Part shown: piece by piece, positions 35,421 to 48,831 of the stretch
How positions within the stretch are numbered: the first letter of the stretch is position 1
How the letters are laid out: every line of letters starts with the position of its first letter
Assembly: GCA_037447655.1 (NCBI GenBank)
Contig: JBBHKE010001275.1
Location: forward strand, 124,001 to 188,000
DNA length: 64,000 bases
From: Zygnema cylindricum
Lineage: Eukaryota; Streptophyta; Zygnematophyceae; Zygnematales; Zygnemataceae
Direction: 5' to 3'
Notes under the pieces: generated by a model
What the model saw: only the letters and a program-made list of their open reading frames with translations
Database searches by the model: none
What the model was told of the DNA's origin: nothing
Translations under genes and position numbers: made by a program

Positions 35421-38400
35421 ATGAGAAAAATGCTTCTACCAAACCAAATAAATATGTTTCCGAGATATATTTGTGTTTTGCTTATTGTTTGTGGATTATT
35501 TGGAGGTCGGGTATCTGCATCGCAAAAGCCTATCCTCCGAGGAGTATCTCTACAAGGTAATTTAGTTGTCATTACTTCAGGCACAACTGAATAGCTTATG
35601 GCTGATCCAGTGCTGCATTGCCACTATGTCTCTATCTGTTTGAATCTTTCTGTTTTTAATCCCTTTGAACTACCATAAATGAACTAGTTCATAGAGTACA
35701 AAAAAAAAATGTTTCTTTAACCTGAGAGCAACGTAATGGGCGATTTGGCTTCTTTTTGGTACACCGGTTCTCATGCATATGCGTGCACCACATTGCAGAT
35801 CGAGATTATTTTTCTGGAGTTAACATTCGTTGTCGGGATGGTTCGAAAACTATTCCCATTCAGCGGGTAAATGACGACTTCTGTGACTGTGCTGATGGTA
35901 CGGATGAACCTGGTAAGATGCTACTCCATTTACCTTTTTTCAAAGCTTTCAACTTTTCGTGTCTCTCTGATAGCATCAGAAGGCTGGAATTCTATAATAT
36001 GGCTATCTCCATGTATTGGCGCAATGAAGAACAAAACACGTACCAAGCTCGTTCCTAGCAAGTTGTCGATAGCACAGCTTTTTGGAGAAGCATTTCTATT
36101 CAACAAACAGACAATTCTTTACCTTTGTGATCGCCTATTCACATTCTCACTAGTAGACGGGCAAAATCTATTGAAGGAAGCCACTTGTAGCCTGCTGTAT
36201 ATTTTCCCATTCTAGCCACTTTGCCCACCGGTTGCATTATCATTAAAAAAGAGATTTATCGTCGCACTGACTATGCAACACGGAGAAATGGTTTTACAGG
36301 GACATCAGCGTGTCCTTCTGGCAAATTTTACTGCCGGAATCGTGGCCACATCCCATATTTATTATTTTCTTCAAGAGTGAACGATGGCATTTGCGGTGCG
36401 CTCTTTTTGTTTTGCAATGCTTTGTCCATTGTTTTGCTGTGTTGTTTTTACTATCGCAGCGGCAATATTTCTGCTAAGACTCACAACCTATTTGTATTGC
36501 AAGTGGATTTCCTTTGCTTCAATATCTTTCCACAGGTATCTTTTATTGTGTTGCACCGCTTGACACTGCTAGTTATGTTTACCTGTTTTTTGTTTTATTG
36601 CCTCTCATACTGCTGTGCCTCTGCTGTTTCGTGTTACTCTTGGTTCAGCGTCTTGTCTGACTGAACAGATGGGGGCTGTTGTAGATTGCTGTGATGGGAG
36701 CGATGAATATGACGGCCGTGTGACTTGTGCAAACACTTGCAACAAGGAGGGTGCTGCATCACGAGAACAGTTGACAGGACAAGTAGCCACTTATAGTGAA
36801 GGTCTGAAACTACGCAACAAGATCGTAGAAGATGCTCAAGCTCAACGAGAGAGCTGGGCAGCCGAAATCAAGAAGCTCCAATCAGAAGAGGAGGAGCTCA
36901 AAGGAAAAGAGGCAAAGCTACTAGGTGAGGTCACTTATTTCTGTTATGTTAATAATGAATCAGTAGAGTCTGCTTGTCTAACCTGCTTGCCTGCTTTGTT
37001 CATCAATACCAGTTTTCTTTCTTGTTTTTGTTTCGGGCATTTATTTTGTCTCTAGAGGCTCTGCTCACAGAATCCAATATATAATTTTTAGATTAGTTGC
37101 AAATGTTGTCCATTTTTTGCTTATATCAGCCAGTTAATGCATTGTTTTTGAGAAGTCTTAAGGTAGACAACGGAGTGGAGCTGAAAACAAAATTTTACAT
37201 TTCCTTCTGACTTTTTGAGTTAAATTGTTGGCTTCACTCCTTGTATTCTCTCTTTTTGTTGTTCAGTTTGTGCTGGGATAACATTGCGAGGTCTATTTCT
37301 GCTGAGGCCACCTGTACCTGCCCAATCTTCTGCAATGCATGATGGTCTGCAGTTTGACATTTTTGTTTGATCCTTTTTTTATGCATTAACTAGCTGCACA
37401 TGTCTCTATATCCTACTGGTTTCTTTTTCTCAAGTTGGCGTTGTTCAAATGCTTTTATCCTGTGTGTTACCTATGGCTATAGACTGCATCTGAATGATGC
37501 CTTAATTGATCCATTCAAATATTTGTTTTTGACACTTGAAAGGTTTGGAAGTTCACGCACATAAATGCAAAGACCCACACTCACGCAGCTATGTATACAA
37601 TCATGCCCATATGGTCGTGAATGTCGGCAGGGCCCAAACTTGACCCTCTCACGCACTCTCCCATTCCATCTGACTTTACCACTACTATGTTGCTACAGCA
37701 GATTGCATAGTGCGCGGGGTACCATTTAATCTGCTGACAATACTATCCTTTCTCTCTCTACTTTTGGGATGAATGCCATTAGCAGAAGTGTATGAGGTTC
37801 AAGCGTAGAACTTCGACAGTCAGCAGCAATTGGAAACACGTAGTATTGTGCCCACTGTTCATTTTTTTAGGAAACCTTTTTGAGATTCAGTTTTGTTTCA
37901 TAGTTCAAGGGAAGCTGAAGAATGATAAGAGCAATGTATTTTGCATGGCAGACATCGGCACGATGCTGCTCTGGCTCGAGGTGGGCCTGGTTGCGGTCGC
38001 AGCTGCATTTTGGTGCAAGTTCCGTCCTTGGAGAGGCCATAAGAGAGGGACGATCCAAAGGCGGCGGCTCGATTAAAGTGGGAGCCAGTTTAGATAACAC
38101 GTGTCGTGTGTTTTTAGGCTGCAAATGCAGATTGACTTCCTCAGTTGCAGATGGGAAACTGGGCGTTAAAGTTTAGCAAAGGCTCGAGAGGAAATAGCAA
38201 GTTGACTGGAGAGAAATTGGAGGATATGATTGATGAGGCTAAGCTGGAGTTATTGAAAGGTAGTGAAGCTGAGACCGAGAGGGTGGTGGTTGGCTGGGAA
38301 TTGATTGACTGGCAGAGGAGAAGACAGCCATAGAGAAGGCAGAGAAGGAGGAGCGTGAACAGCGGGAGAAGTTGGAGAAGGAGGAGCGTGAACAGCGGGA

Positions 38401-41400
38401 GAAGTTGGAGAAGGAGGAGCGTGAACAGCGGGAGAAGTTGGAGAAGGAGCAGGAGGCACAGGAACAGGCTCTCAAGGAAGCTACTAAGGATAGTGAGCCT
38501 CCACCTGCTGGTGAACAAGAGAAGACAGCGGAAGTGGTGAGACACTGCAACTATTAACTCTTGACTCAGTTTAAGAGAAAATTGCGCAGTGTGCTGTCAT
38601 GTATTTCTGATGGAAGCCAGGTGTGGTTCTGCACCCCTAGAAGTTGTGACTTGCAAATTGTGGAAAATACCAGCTGTCTTCCACTTAATTGCTTGTCTGT
38701 TTCATATGGAATTCAGGGTAATGATGGCTCAATCAAAGAGTCGGCAGCCGATGCCAGCCTACATGAAGATTTTGATGATGACCATGATGATTTCCTTCCA
38801 CCTGGTGGAGATGTTGATGACGAACCTGAAGAACCTCTTTTGCCTCATGATGACGATGTGAAAGACAACTCCAAATCTGAGGTATTTGCTTTCATGAATT
38901 AGGTGCTCTTCCATTTGATTTCTTAAAACTGGAATTACCAGGATATGGATGCGATTGCTGTTATTATGGTGTTGCAGTTGTCCATGTAGGAATGCAGCAA
39001 TGATGTGTGTCCGGCGGATTTGTACTTCTTTTGTGCAGGTGCCTCCTGAGTCAGGTGAGGAGAACTTGGAAGGTCTCTCCAAGGAGGAAATTGGACGACG
39101 TATTGCTTCTCGCTGGACTGGCGGGGGCACGGAAGACCACCCTCCAAAATCTCCTCCTAATGAACCTGAACCTGACCATCTGAACGATGGTGAGGACCAT
39201 GAGGATCCTCCTGAAGATTCCGATGATGATGAACCGCATGGGCTTGATGATGATGATAAGGACCACCATCACCATGACGAAGGAGAATACACCGACGATG
39301 ATGATGATAGTGTTGAAGGAGCGAACTTATCAGGTAATGTTTTCAAGGTCTTCGTGAAGTTGTTGACTGTTGATTGTCAGTGGTGGTGGTTAAATTTTTA
39401 AAGAATTTGTGGGAAAGGGATCTACTGGGTGCTGTGGCATTGGATTTTTTTCACATTAGGCGGTTTTCTGGAGTTAGTCCTCGGGGGCATACGACTGTTT
39501 GTCTGAAGTAGCGCCGACTTTCACACAGCAGGAAGGTTCTGATCAAAGACTTAAACCTAGCAAAATGTGAAAGGCCATAGTGTTACTTGCTTAATAGCCG
39601 CATTTCCCCCTTTATGTAGGTCTTCGATAACGTCCTAAGGTCTCTGCTGCACCGGTGGATGGGAATAAAACGAAACATAGAATGTGGCACCATAGAAATA
39701 GGCTGATAAGGTATATCCTCGCAGTGTTTATAATTCAACAGGATAGGTTATATTTGCGCCCTGATAATTCAACAGTATGCCATATTTGCGATCTGGTGAT
39801 TCAACAGGAGGTTATATTTTGCGCCCTGACAACCCAACAGTAGGTTATATTTGGGCCCTGATATTTCAACAGTAGGTTATTTGCTGGTCGGCGTGGGTCT
39901 GGTTGGACAGCTGTCAGCCACCTGAGCTCCTCCTGGTTGGCGCGAATGCTGCTATGGCCACGAGATGTGTGCTCAAAGCTGTTCAGCATGTTCTCATCGC
40001 CTCCTCCTCTCCCTGTCAACACATCTGGTGCGCTCGCAATGGCTGAAATGAACTCTCCGTCGAACAGTGCAGCAGAAAGGCAAACCAAACACTTCAAGAA
40101 AAGGCCTCTTACTATCTTCTTATTTACGTCTTCTGTTAACAATTTAGTGCGTACAGATCTCGGAATGTCTTACATGTATTGTTTGGGCAGCTATACACAC
40201 TTTTTGATATAGGCAGGCGTACTTAGAAGAAACAGCCCTGTAGAATGGCCTTGCCGATCCCGCACCCCAGTATTCTTCCCACTATAACTATATCGACTTG
40301 GGCTTGTCAAGTTACGTGTTCGAGGTTGTCAATCATTTTGGGTGGTCCCGTTATTTTTTTCTGGGAATTGACTGTGTTTCATTGGAATGCGACCAGGTGT
40401 GACCTTTTTGTTGTAGTGCTAGCACTGCACCCTTATTTTGAGGGTTGTTTTTAAAGTGTGTGTATTTGATTAGTAAACTGTTGATGGTAAACTCTCTTAT
40501 AATTACTATTTTCCTTGTTTTAATGGTGCAGAAGCGGAGCAAGTGAAGAAAAATCACCGAGAGGCTGCTTCACAACTGCGCCAATTGCAGAATAAAATTT
40601 CAGACTTAGAAACGAAACTTAAGAATGATTATGGTAACGCAATTCGATCAAAACCTGTAGAGTTGTCGTTTTTTAACTCAATATTCTCTCCAGAATCTGT
40701 TTACTACCAAGAGCAACCTTTTTGATCTAATATTAGAGATTTGTTTTATGCTGGTGATATCGGGTTTTTAAGGGAACGCTGTGTGTCCGGTGCTTTTTCA
40801 ATTAGTAGTGTGGATGCTGCTGGCTCTCTTTTGTAACCTTTCTCTTGTGTGTCAGGTTTGAGGTATACCACTTCGGGCTAATGGGGTGATTTTCCTTCTC
40901 ACCATGTATTTGCATGGTTACAGGATCCAACAGTGAATTCATTTCTCTAGTGGATGAATGTTTCAAGCTCACCATTAATCAGTGAGTGTCTCAATACGAA
41001 AGACTTTGTTTTGCCGAAAACAATCAAACAGAATTGTTTCCATGTTAGCATGCAGCGCAGGTTGCTGTTGGCTGACTCTGTTCCAGATGTAGAACCGAGC
41101 CATAATCTGGTTCTTGGCAATGCACTTTGAGCATTTTTTTTTGTGGGATCTTCCTTTTCGCTCCTATGGCCTTTTTTGCCAATTTGCTTTTTGTTTTCGA
41201 GCCCTTCCTGTATCTTTTTGTTTTTATGGACTTTTTTGCCCATTTGCTTTTTGTTTGCAAGCTATCGTGACGGAACTACAGGTTCTTACTATAATGCCAG
41301 GCGATCTTATGTTGTGCTCGTGTGTGTCGAGTGAGCTAACTGGAATCTGGATGTATGTCTTATTTTCATGAGGGAGGAATTCTCACTTTTGACTTGAATT

Positions 41401-44260
41401 TGCAGGTATGAATACCAAGTCTGCCCATTCAAGGATGCTATTCAAATTGAAGGACACATCAATACTCGCCTCGGGTACGCACCACAACTTCTGTTAATCC
41501 CTATGGCCTGAAGCCTTGAAAATGCTCTGAAGGGTTGTTTTAGGACTTCTAATGGAGGTTTTTGGCTTTTCAGTGTTGCATAGTTCACAGACCATAGTGA
41601 AAATCCGTTGTTAGTTTAACAGTGAAGGTATGTTTAGTAATAGTCATCTCAACTCACTGTGCGTGCATTCAGGTTCAGAGAAAAATCCCATGTTTTACAG
41701 GATTTTAGCTAATGCGGAATGATTTTTCATCTCCTTTTCAGTTTTTTTGTGATCTTCTCTTCCGCTTGTTTAGCAGACATATCTAGTGATATGAAGATAT
41801 ATTTGGAATTGTGTGAATGTTTTAAAACAATTTTACGTAGCAATAATTCTGTGCAAATGTCAGTTACCTGGGAAAACTTCCAACGTCCACACTTTTCGAA
41901 ACTCAGCTTTCAATCATGTGCTTCCAGTGTGTTGTATGGGGACATCAAATGGTATATAGTGATAGGAATTGGTATTTTCCCGCAGCCTTATGGTTATTTT
42001 TGTGGTTCTTGCTAAATTGTGACAATCCAGTGTGGCTGATAATTTTGCAGAACTTGGAATGGATTTCTGGACAATTATACCAAGATGGCTTTTAGGAATG
42101 GAGATAGGTGCTGGAATGGTCCAGAGCGCAGCATGACGGTACAGTAACATCCACTCTGATGAACTTGGGAGCAGTTTTTTGCTTCGCATTTTAGCAAATG
42201 AAATTTTGTGGTTGACGTTGACGGGATTGAGACCGAATTCTTTGGAATTTCTGAGAGTTGGTAGAGGTGATTAGGTTCGAACAGTGTAGGACTTCAGCTC
42301 AAAGCTTTGCATCTGTTGGAATCTTGAACAATTATTAGTATTGAACAATTATTAATCTTGAACAATTATTTTCAAACTTCTGAGCCTTGGTGACAAACGG
42401 CATTAAAACGCTTCAACTAGGCAAAACCCGACTTGTTTTCGGTTCTTAGGTTTGTATGTTACTTCAATTATTTCATTTCTTAGGCTTGAATTGCATGTTT
42501 GATGGGGTCTGCAATTGTCTTTTTAAGTGCATTCCGCTACAGGAACAACCGCGAATGGATAGTACTATATTCACATTTCACATTCTTGTTGAGCTTCGAC
42601 TTTGGGAAACCCGAAATTATTAAGTCGTGCGAATGCCTCTTGCACATGGGACTAATATCACAAATATGTTCCTTTATCAAACTTAAACCTAAACTGAATG
42701 GAGCTATTCAAATCCTGAATGATTATAAGAGTTGCCAAAACTTCTGATGCCCATGTCACAAAGTTGTTTGCATGTTATCAGAATGTTAGTCTATCCTTCC
42801 AGATGACCCTGTGTGAGGAAATAAGTGATTTAATCTAGTGCGTTTCTTGTAATTACTAATGGGATAATTACACAAAACATGGTCGCCGATATCACTGCCA
42901 ATAATCACAGTAGTCTTACAGACAATTGTAGGAATCATACATTATTCTGTATGATTACTGCGGATACAGGCCAGTATTGGGAGTAATGGCGTACGTGTAA
43001 TTACCCCAAAAGTGTCTTGGACTGATGCATCCTTATTAATAGCGTTCTATGTGGAAGGTTAATGTTTGCCTATGCTTTCATTTGTTGTTGTGCAGGTAAC
43101 CCTACAATGTGGTCTTAAAACAGAGATATTTTCAGTGGATGAACCGAGCAGATGCGAGTGAGTTTCCTTGATGGGTACAAAGGCAGTAGGCCGTGAATCA
43201 CTATTAGCATCAAAAAATAATTAGTATGAGGACTGTTTTGGTGTTATTATTTCTATTCCCGGTGCGGATGATGTCGACGATTCTGAACCGCTAAAATTAG
43301 CGTTTAAAACAGAACAAATTGTATTGACATTGCTATTGGTCAGAGATTGTTAAAAACGCTAGGAGCAGATAACTATTTGCAAGCGTAGAGATTGCAGTCG
43401 GAAAAGCTTCCTGCTGCATCTTTCTTTGTTCACCGATTGATTTCTTGCTCGTTCCTTTATTTTACAGGTATGCTGCGATTATGTCTACACCAGCTGTGTG
43501 CAGTGCTTCGAGAGCACAGGTGACTGTTCATCTCTTCTTTTCCACATTTCTTCTTATCAAATTCTGCAATGGTGATAATGTTTTTTCGTCAGCTTGCAAA
43601 TTGTATCGCTGGGGCTTCAACTAAGTGAAGAATTCGATTCGAACCGAAAGTCAAGTATTGCAATCAGTCAACCCTCCATTGTACTTGCTAATGGCGGCTA
43701 CAGTATGGAATACATTTATTGAAAATCTCGTTAACATTTGTTGGTTTTTCCACAATTTGAAATGCCAAGTATCTCTGATGCATGTGTCCGGTTTCAGTTA
43801 AGTTATATCATGATTTATCCGTACAATGTTTCATACCTTTACTCATCCGGCTCATCCAAGTGTTTATATTTTGCACTCCCTTTTCATTTTAGCTGCTCTA
43901 GGTTATCTTCTTATGACTGTTGATGTGTGATTAAATGTTTTCTAAATAACCCTTCATCGAAAATTTGTGGTATGATCACATCTGCTACATAATTGTTTCA
44001 ATATGGCTCGGTTTGTCTATTATGCAAACACATGTAAAAGATTTTTGACTTTGTTATATAGGAACTCCAGTTCATTCGCTGAGTCGTTGTGTTTCCTCTC
44101 AAAAATCTCTCTGTTTCTAAATATGTTCGGTTCTTAAATATGTTCTGAACTGTTCATTCTTATCAACATAATCTACTATGATTGGCATGTGCAGGAATTG
44201 AGAGAGGAGCTGGATGAAAAGCTGAGAGAGTTGCGAGATGATCCGCACGATGAGCTGTAA
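35421..44260 (+). CDS. PSL4: Glucosidase II beta subunit (ER glycoprotein quality control)
   Basis: This is the regulatory, ER-retained subunit of alpha-glucosidase II. It presents N-glycans to the catalytic subunit during calnexin/calreticulin-type folding control. Fourteen exons join in phase into 587 residues: 35421-35556, 35799-35912, 36300-36395, 36685-36924, 38316-38536, 38717-38881, 39039-39333, 40532-40633, 40924-40981, 41406-41474, 42051-42138, 43096-43157, 43468-43519, 44195-44260. In order it has a signal peptide (about residues 1-33), two LDL-receptor-A-like Ca-binding modules with [11 protein letters not shown] and [12 protein letters not shown], a charged coiled coil (about 116-269), an acidic stretch (about 270-422) containing [17 protein letters not shown], a second short coil, and a mannose-binding MRH domain (about 457-566, with [16 protein letters not shown] and EPSRCEYAA). 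It ends in HDEL, the ER retrieval signal. The start at 35421 begins the signal peptide; a second Met lies 11 residues on. Confidence 0.97.
38350..38452 (+). repeat. 33-bp tandem repeat x3 in the coiled-coil exon
   Basis: Three nearly identical 33-bp copies encode the 11-residue unit [11 protein letters not shown] inside the exon 38316-38536 of the glucosidase II beta gene. The length is a multiple of three, so copy-number change keeps the frame and only lengthens the helix. Confidence 0.92.
39733..39880. repeat. Intronic minisatellite, about 33 bp x 4-5
   Basis: Units of the form TTCAACAGTAGGTTATATTT plus GCGCCCTGA repeat in the intron between exons 39039-39333 and 40532-40633. Unit anchors (TCAACA) lie near 39735, 39769, 39801, 39836 and 39867. 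Confidence 0.85.
42861..43007. mobile_element. 147-bp inverted-repeat element in a glucosidase II beta intron
   Basis: The termini GGGATAATTACAC and GTGTAATTACCCC are inverted repeats. The interior has the imperfect palindrome around CATACATTATTCTGTATG and the block GGCCAGTATTGGGAG. A related, more diverged copy lies in an ECM29 intron at about 18550-18745 (GATTACTGGCCAGTATTGAG then ATAATTGCCC). It is unlike the TA-inserting family. Confidence 0.65.
43188..43352. mobile_element. Eroded inverted-repeat element in a glucosidase II beta intron
   Basis: The left end GCCGTGAATCACTATTAGCA is close to the family terminus, and the right end is badly eroded (ACATTGCTATTGGTC). The interior matches the copy at 24430-24650 in ECM29. 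Borders are approximate. Confidence 0.5.
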
Positions 44261-44416
44261 AACTCTTTTTGTCAAAGGGACATGAAGATGCTTTTTTGAA
44301 ATCGATTTAGGAGTGAGTGACATCTTGTTGTAAGCTGTCTTAGGTATTCGAAATTCTTATGCACATGTTAGCAAAGGTGAATTAATTTCTTCGGCATCAT
44401 ATGGATTCACCTTTAT

Positions 44417-46131
44417 CTATTCGGTTGGTGAGTATCCCATTGATTTACAGGCTTTCTTGGACCAGTTAGTTTGTCCATCGGCATCAAGCCACACCTCTTT
44501 ATGTTTAACCCCATGGGAGGCTAAGCTAGTTACTACTGGTTTTGGCTTGTTTGTATCCCATCTAAGAGTCGCTTCAATTGAGGCTATTGCTTGAGCATGT
44601 CTCATAGCATCTTCCATTTGAAATTGTCGAGTCCAGCAAGCACCCATGAGCTGGTAAAATGAGCTTGTGCATATATGTTAAACTTGAAAAATGGTTGTTT
44701 CTTCACTCTGTGACTGTTTCTGGTCTACAATGGTATTCATGCCCCCCACATGTAGATCTGGTGACAGTAGTGGGCGGCTGCCGGTCACCATACAGCTGAC
44801 AATAGCAGTATTTTTTTTTACTTTTTTTTCTTTTCCCAGAAGTTCCCAATGAGGTCCTTTTGGGGTTGTTTGTTTTACTTTCTGGTAGAGTCGGTGTTCT
44901 GGGAATCAAACAAACTTATCTTTTTCGATTCCTTGAATTTTGGGCATCCAAAGTTTGCGGGACAAAGGTATTCTCTAGAGGTATTGTGCCTCTTACTTAC
45001 ATAATAAAATAATTTTGCCCGCCATTTTGCACCTTTAACTTTAAAACCGTACTTTCGCTGAACAGAAGCTATGTATGAGTGCATAATCCTTTTATCGCCG
45101 TTTCTGGTGACAGGGATGATTAGCTACCTGTATACCAAAAATCTCTCCAGAATGGCACTAAAAGCACATGTGGGCAACACTTTTTTTGCCGGCCTTCACT
45201 TTAGCCAATTATAAATTTGTCTGGAAGCTTATTATGCTTGCATGAGCTTTCTTTGCCTTAATGTTTGCAATTATGGGTCCCCTGGATTCGGTAAAGTATG
45301 TGTGATGAATTAGATTGTCCTATGGATATGCTAAATGTATTATGCACAAAAAAAAAAACGAAAAAAATAATAACAATCATAAAATATAAAAAGTCAAAAA
45401 AATAGAATAGTCGATAAGTATGTGCGATATTTGCCTTCTGAATGTGAAGCAATCCAACTAACTCACTGCAAATCCTAGTACTGCAATTTTTTTGGGCTAA
45501 GAGGAGTAGTCTTTGTGTACAATTGTAGACCAATGATAACATCTCCTGCACAGCGATTGGACGAAATCACTGGTAGGCCCTTAGGGCAGTAGCAAGGTGT
45601 GCTGCCTAAATTGATACTACAGTGGGCGGTACATTGCCCTAGCCACTTGAGAAGTCCACTTAAACAGCAAGTCAGGCCCTTGCGGTGGACTTCCTGGAGG
45701 AAAAATATCACGCATATCATGCAGAAGCTTAAATGCCATCCTGGAGGGCCTTCGACCCAGAGATGAGGGGACCTGCAAAGCTTTAGCAGAGGTATCCTCA
45801 CCAAGCTCAAAGGGGTCAAGAGGGTCATATGATTCAAGAAAGGCGAAAATTTCATCAAATGCACGGGGTGACAGGCTCGAAAGGCATCAACTCTCCAATC
45901 CGTGGTTGGCCATGTTGTGAAAGGTCGAAGCGCTTGAGCAACAAGAGGGAATTCACCACACCGGCCATCGCATACAGGCTGTGGAGGAAGAAAGAGGAGC
46001 TTGGGTCGAGGATTCGTCACAAATAAGGCAATGACTATATCCATACACTCTTGTTGAAGAGATTCCCAACCCCTCATAGCAAACGTTGACATTGTAAACG
46101 TGTTTCTCGTGCCCCAATGGCACCCCCACAC
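44417..46131 (-). pseudogene. Unassigned coding-like relic
   Basis: I do not recognise a family. Two parts look coding on the minus strand. At 44647-44417 a frame following a TTTTACCAG acceptor contains IEATLRWDTNKP and EVWLDADGQTNW. At 46131-45475 one frame reads through RPFTTWPTTDWRVDAFRACHP, after which the coding-like text continues in another frame as AFDEIFAFLESYDPLDPFE and RRPSRMAFKLLHDMRDIF until a stop near 45621. The switch suggests a frameshift or a short intron. I cannot show that the two parts belong to one gene. It could be a decayed gene, a retrocopy or part of a mobile element. Confidence 0.3.
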
Positions 46132-48786
46132 GAAGGTAAGATCAAAAGCGAAAGCGAAAAAAAAGGAAAAGGTTGCCAGGTTACTTGATTACTAACGTTG
46201 TGAGCCAAAAGCCCAAGTGAGAACCAAAGAGATGCTTGGTCGGCTTCTCGCGGGTGATGGGGAATGCGAGAGTAGAGTCGAGGTCAAGGGTAACCAAGGT
46301 GGTGGCACCGCAACACATTAAGGTTGCAAATGAAATTCGATTGTTATGAGAGGGGTGCCGCTAAATGGTGGGACTACTAAGAGGAAGCCATCATTGGGAA
46401 TATGAAGCAGCCAGACAAATGGGGACCCCCCAAGACTGCTATGGGCAAATTATTTTACTGATTTGTGGCACGTGTCGTCATTATACAACTACAACACGCA
46501 TTCCATGATTACTTTTCGCCTCAACAATTTTGAGCAGCCACTCAAGGGGTTGTCATGTCGTGGTTCACTGTATTTTAACTTTCTCATACCTTTCTCAAGC
46601 TTCTATCTGAATTGGTTGGCCCTAACACTTAGTTCCAAATGTCATTAAGTATGTGGATTGGGACGTTTTTTTCAAAGCTTATGGCTGCCCCTACACCAAT
46701 ATCCATATTATTCTATTTATAGAAGCCTTTTATTCTTAGACCAAAAACCTTTCTTTTCGAACTCCTAGTGACTTAGTTCATATTTCCTCTGTACCAGTAA
46801 GGGCGACCCTTTTGGCAAACTTTATTCCCAACTATGTTGTTTAGTCACCTTATAATATCCTTCGTTTTGTCACTCCCCTTTATGATTTTTACGTGGCCAC
46901 CTCCTTCCGAGGGCATTCATGTGTTAGGTTGCTTGTTTGGCCCGAGTCTGTTTGTGACCTTGTTTTCTCGTTATGCCCATCAAACTGATCTTTCCCACAC
47001 AAATGAACTCTCCAACCTCTTTAACCTTGAAGTGGATTTTTTCTACAATATCTTTCCCGTGTTGCTTCTCTTACCCAACCCGTAATTCCCCTCCAACCCG
47101 CATTTTTGTCTCATCTCTTCAATGATCGACCCAATGAGTATCTTGCACACTTACTTTGGTCTTGGGGATGTTGATCATAAGTGAGGCTTGTGTATCGCAT
47201 TAAAGCATCCCTTCCCTTTTTTTGGGGCGAGAGGGTGGTGGATTTAATACCTATCGACCGTGTAGGGCTTGATGCCTACACGTGGAGTTGTCTCTTCCTG
47301 CCTTAGCACTTTATCTCTCACGTCTTACATGGGGGCGTTCTTGTCCTTGTGCCATCACCCTTTATGTTTAGTACGGGTATTCTTTTTCGACAATCTATTT
47401 TGGAGGCGGCTAGTTTTATTTCCTCCCCTTGCTTTAGCGAATATCTCGGTGTTTCCCATCCTTATTATGGAGCTAGTTGCGAGTGTCGGAGAATTAACTC
47501 CTTCTAAGATTGTCGCCACCATTCGATCCATCTTTTTTGAGGCAGTTCCCTTTGATTTTCCACGTGCCCCTTTCTCCCTTTGGAGGGGTTCAAATTTTTG
47601 GAGCTTAATGTTTGGATTAACCTATTATTTACACGATTCACAATACTTCTGCTCAATTCGCCACAACCCTCAAATTTAAGCCGGGCCTCCTTCATCCACC
47701 TTTACTTATCTCTCTCGTTTGGCGCCGCTGGTCCCATGGCGTCGGTTTGCTTCGTCATTCTATAAGTGAGAGTTGCTTCAAGCAGATACACTTTTTGTGA
47801 CAATATTGCATACATCCCTTTTGAGGCTATTTTGTTCTTTGGGAGATTTCACGTATTATTCCCTTGCGATCGATCGATATTGTTTATTTTGGCGACCTTA
47901 CATGAGTTGTACGTTTTAGTCAAATGACATAACACACTTGGGTGGTTGTGTGTGACGCTGTAGTTAAAAAGTATAGTTAAGCACACCACGATGCTATGGA
48001 TGACTTTATTGTGAAGGCATATACAAATATTTGGTCGTTTGAGAGTTGCTATAGATAAGTTCCTCCCTACTTGTCTTTGAACAAGTGCAATCTTTTACCT
48101 CTCTTTTAATTACTATTGTTGTTATGGGTCATTGACGTGTTTGAGAACTCTGTTAGTGTGCTCCATCAACCCTCGAGGATTGAAGGGGTAACTATTAGCA
48201 ATCCTTTAGTTTTGTTGGCATTTTTTTAGGTATGTTTTTTTAGGTACTGCTATTTTGTTGTTGTTCTTGTCCTTGTTCTTCATCTAGATGTTGGCTTGCT
48301 CTTGTTTATGTGGAAGTCTATTTCACAATTATTTCCATTCAATTTGCTTCTACCCGCACTCTATTTTTCAATTTCGATTTTGGCTTTCTTCTTTTGTTCC
48401 CATATATTCAGATGGTTTAACATATTGCTGTCTTAAAATCGTTTCCTTTAAATGGTAAAAAATCTTATAAATTTAATATAAAAAAAAAACCAGAAAACTG
48501 AGTTTAGCCTTTTGGAAAGGTTTAAACTAGGTTTAGAAAGTTCAAACTACCATCAAACTTTGGGGTTTATGTTTACGCCTTTGGGGGTTATTTGTTTCAA
48601 CCATGGGTTGAATGTGCGAAAAACAATTGAAAAAAGTATTTATCGCAACTACTTTTAGTACGCTTAACTATCTCGAATAGGCACATTAAACCTACGGTTT
48701 AACGAACACGCATGGCGCACCCGTTGGTAAAAAACCATCCTTCGAAGAATGACTTTGCAACACACGAAATGTTGCATTAGACTGCT
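46132..48786. other. Intergenic DNA without a supported gene
   Basis: A plus-strand frame at 47269-47679 and overlapping minus-strand frames are open for more than 100 codons but show no domain, catalytic motif or splice pattern. This could be decayed retroelement sequence. Nothing here supports a call. Confidence 0.4.
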
Positions 48787-48831
48787 GCGGGCGCACTCTT
48801 TTGCGTGCGCACCCAGCTAAAGTGCGCCCGC
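48787..48831. repeat. G+C-rich hairpin with perfect 11-bp stem
   Basis: GCGGGCGCACT at 48787-48797 pairs perfectly with AGTGCGCCCGC at 48821-48831 across a 23-base loop. The surroundings are A/T-rich, so the inverted repeat stands out. It does not match the termini of the other elements in this window. Confidence 0.75.

Noticed and set aside
37792-38315. Open frames with KLKNDKSN and [16 protein letters not shown] as extra exons of glucosidase II beta
   Set aside because: The exon ending at 36924 and the one starting at 38316 join in phase and give a continuous coiled coil ([16 protein letters not shown]). The intervening frames are not needed and lack a paired acceptor and donor.
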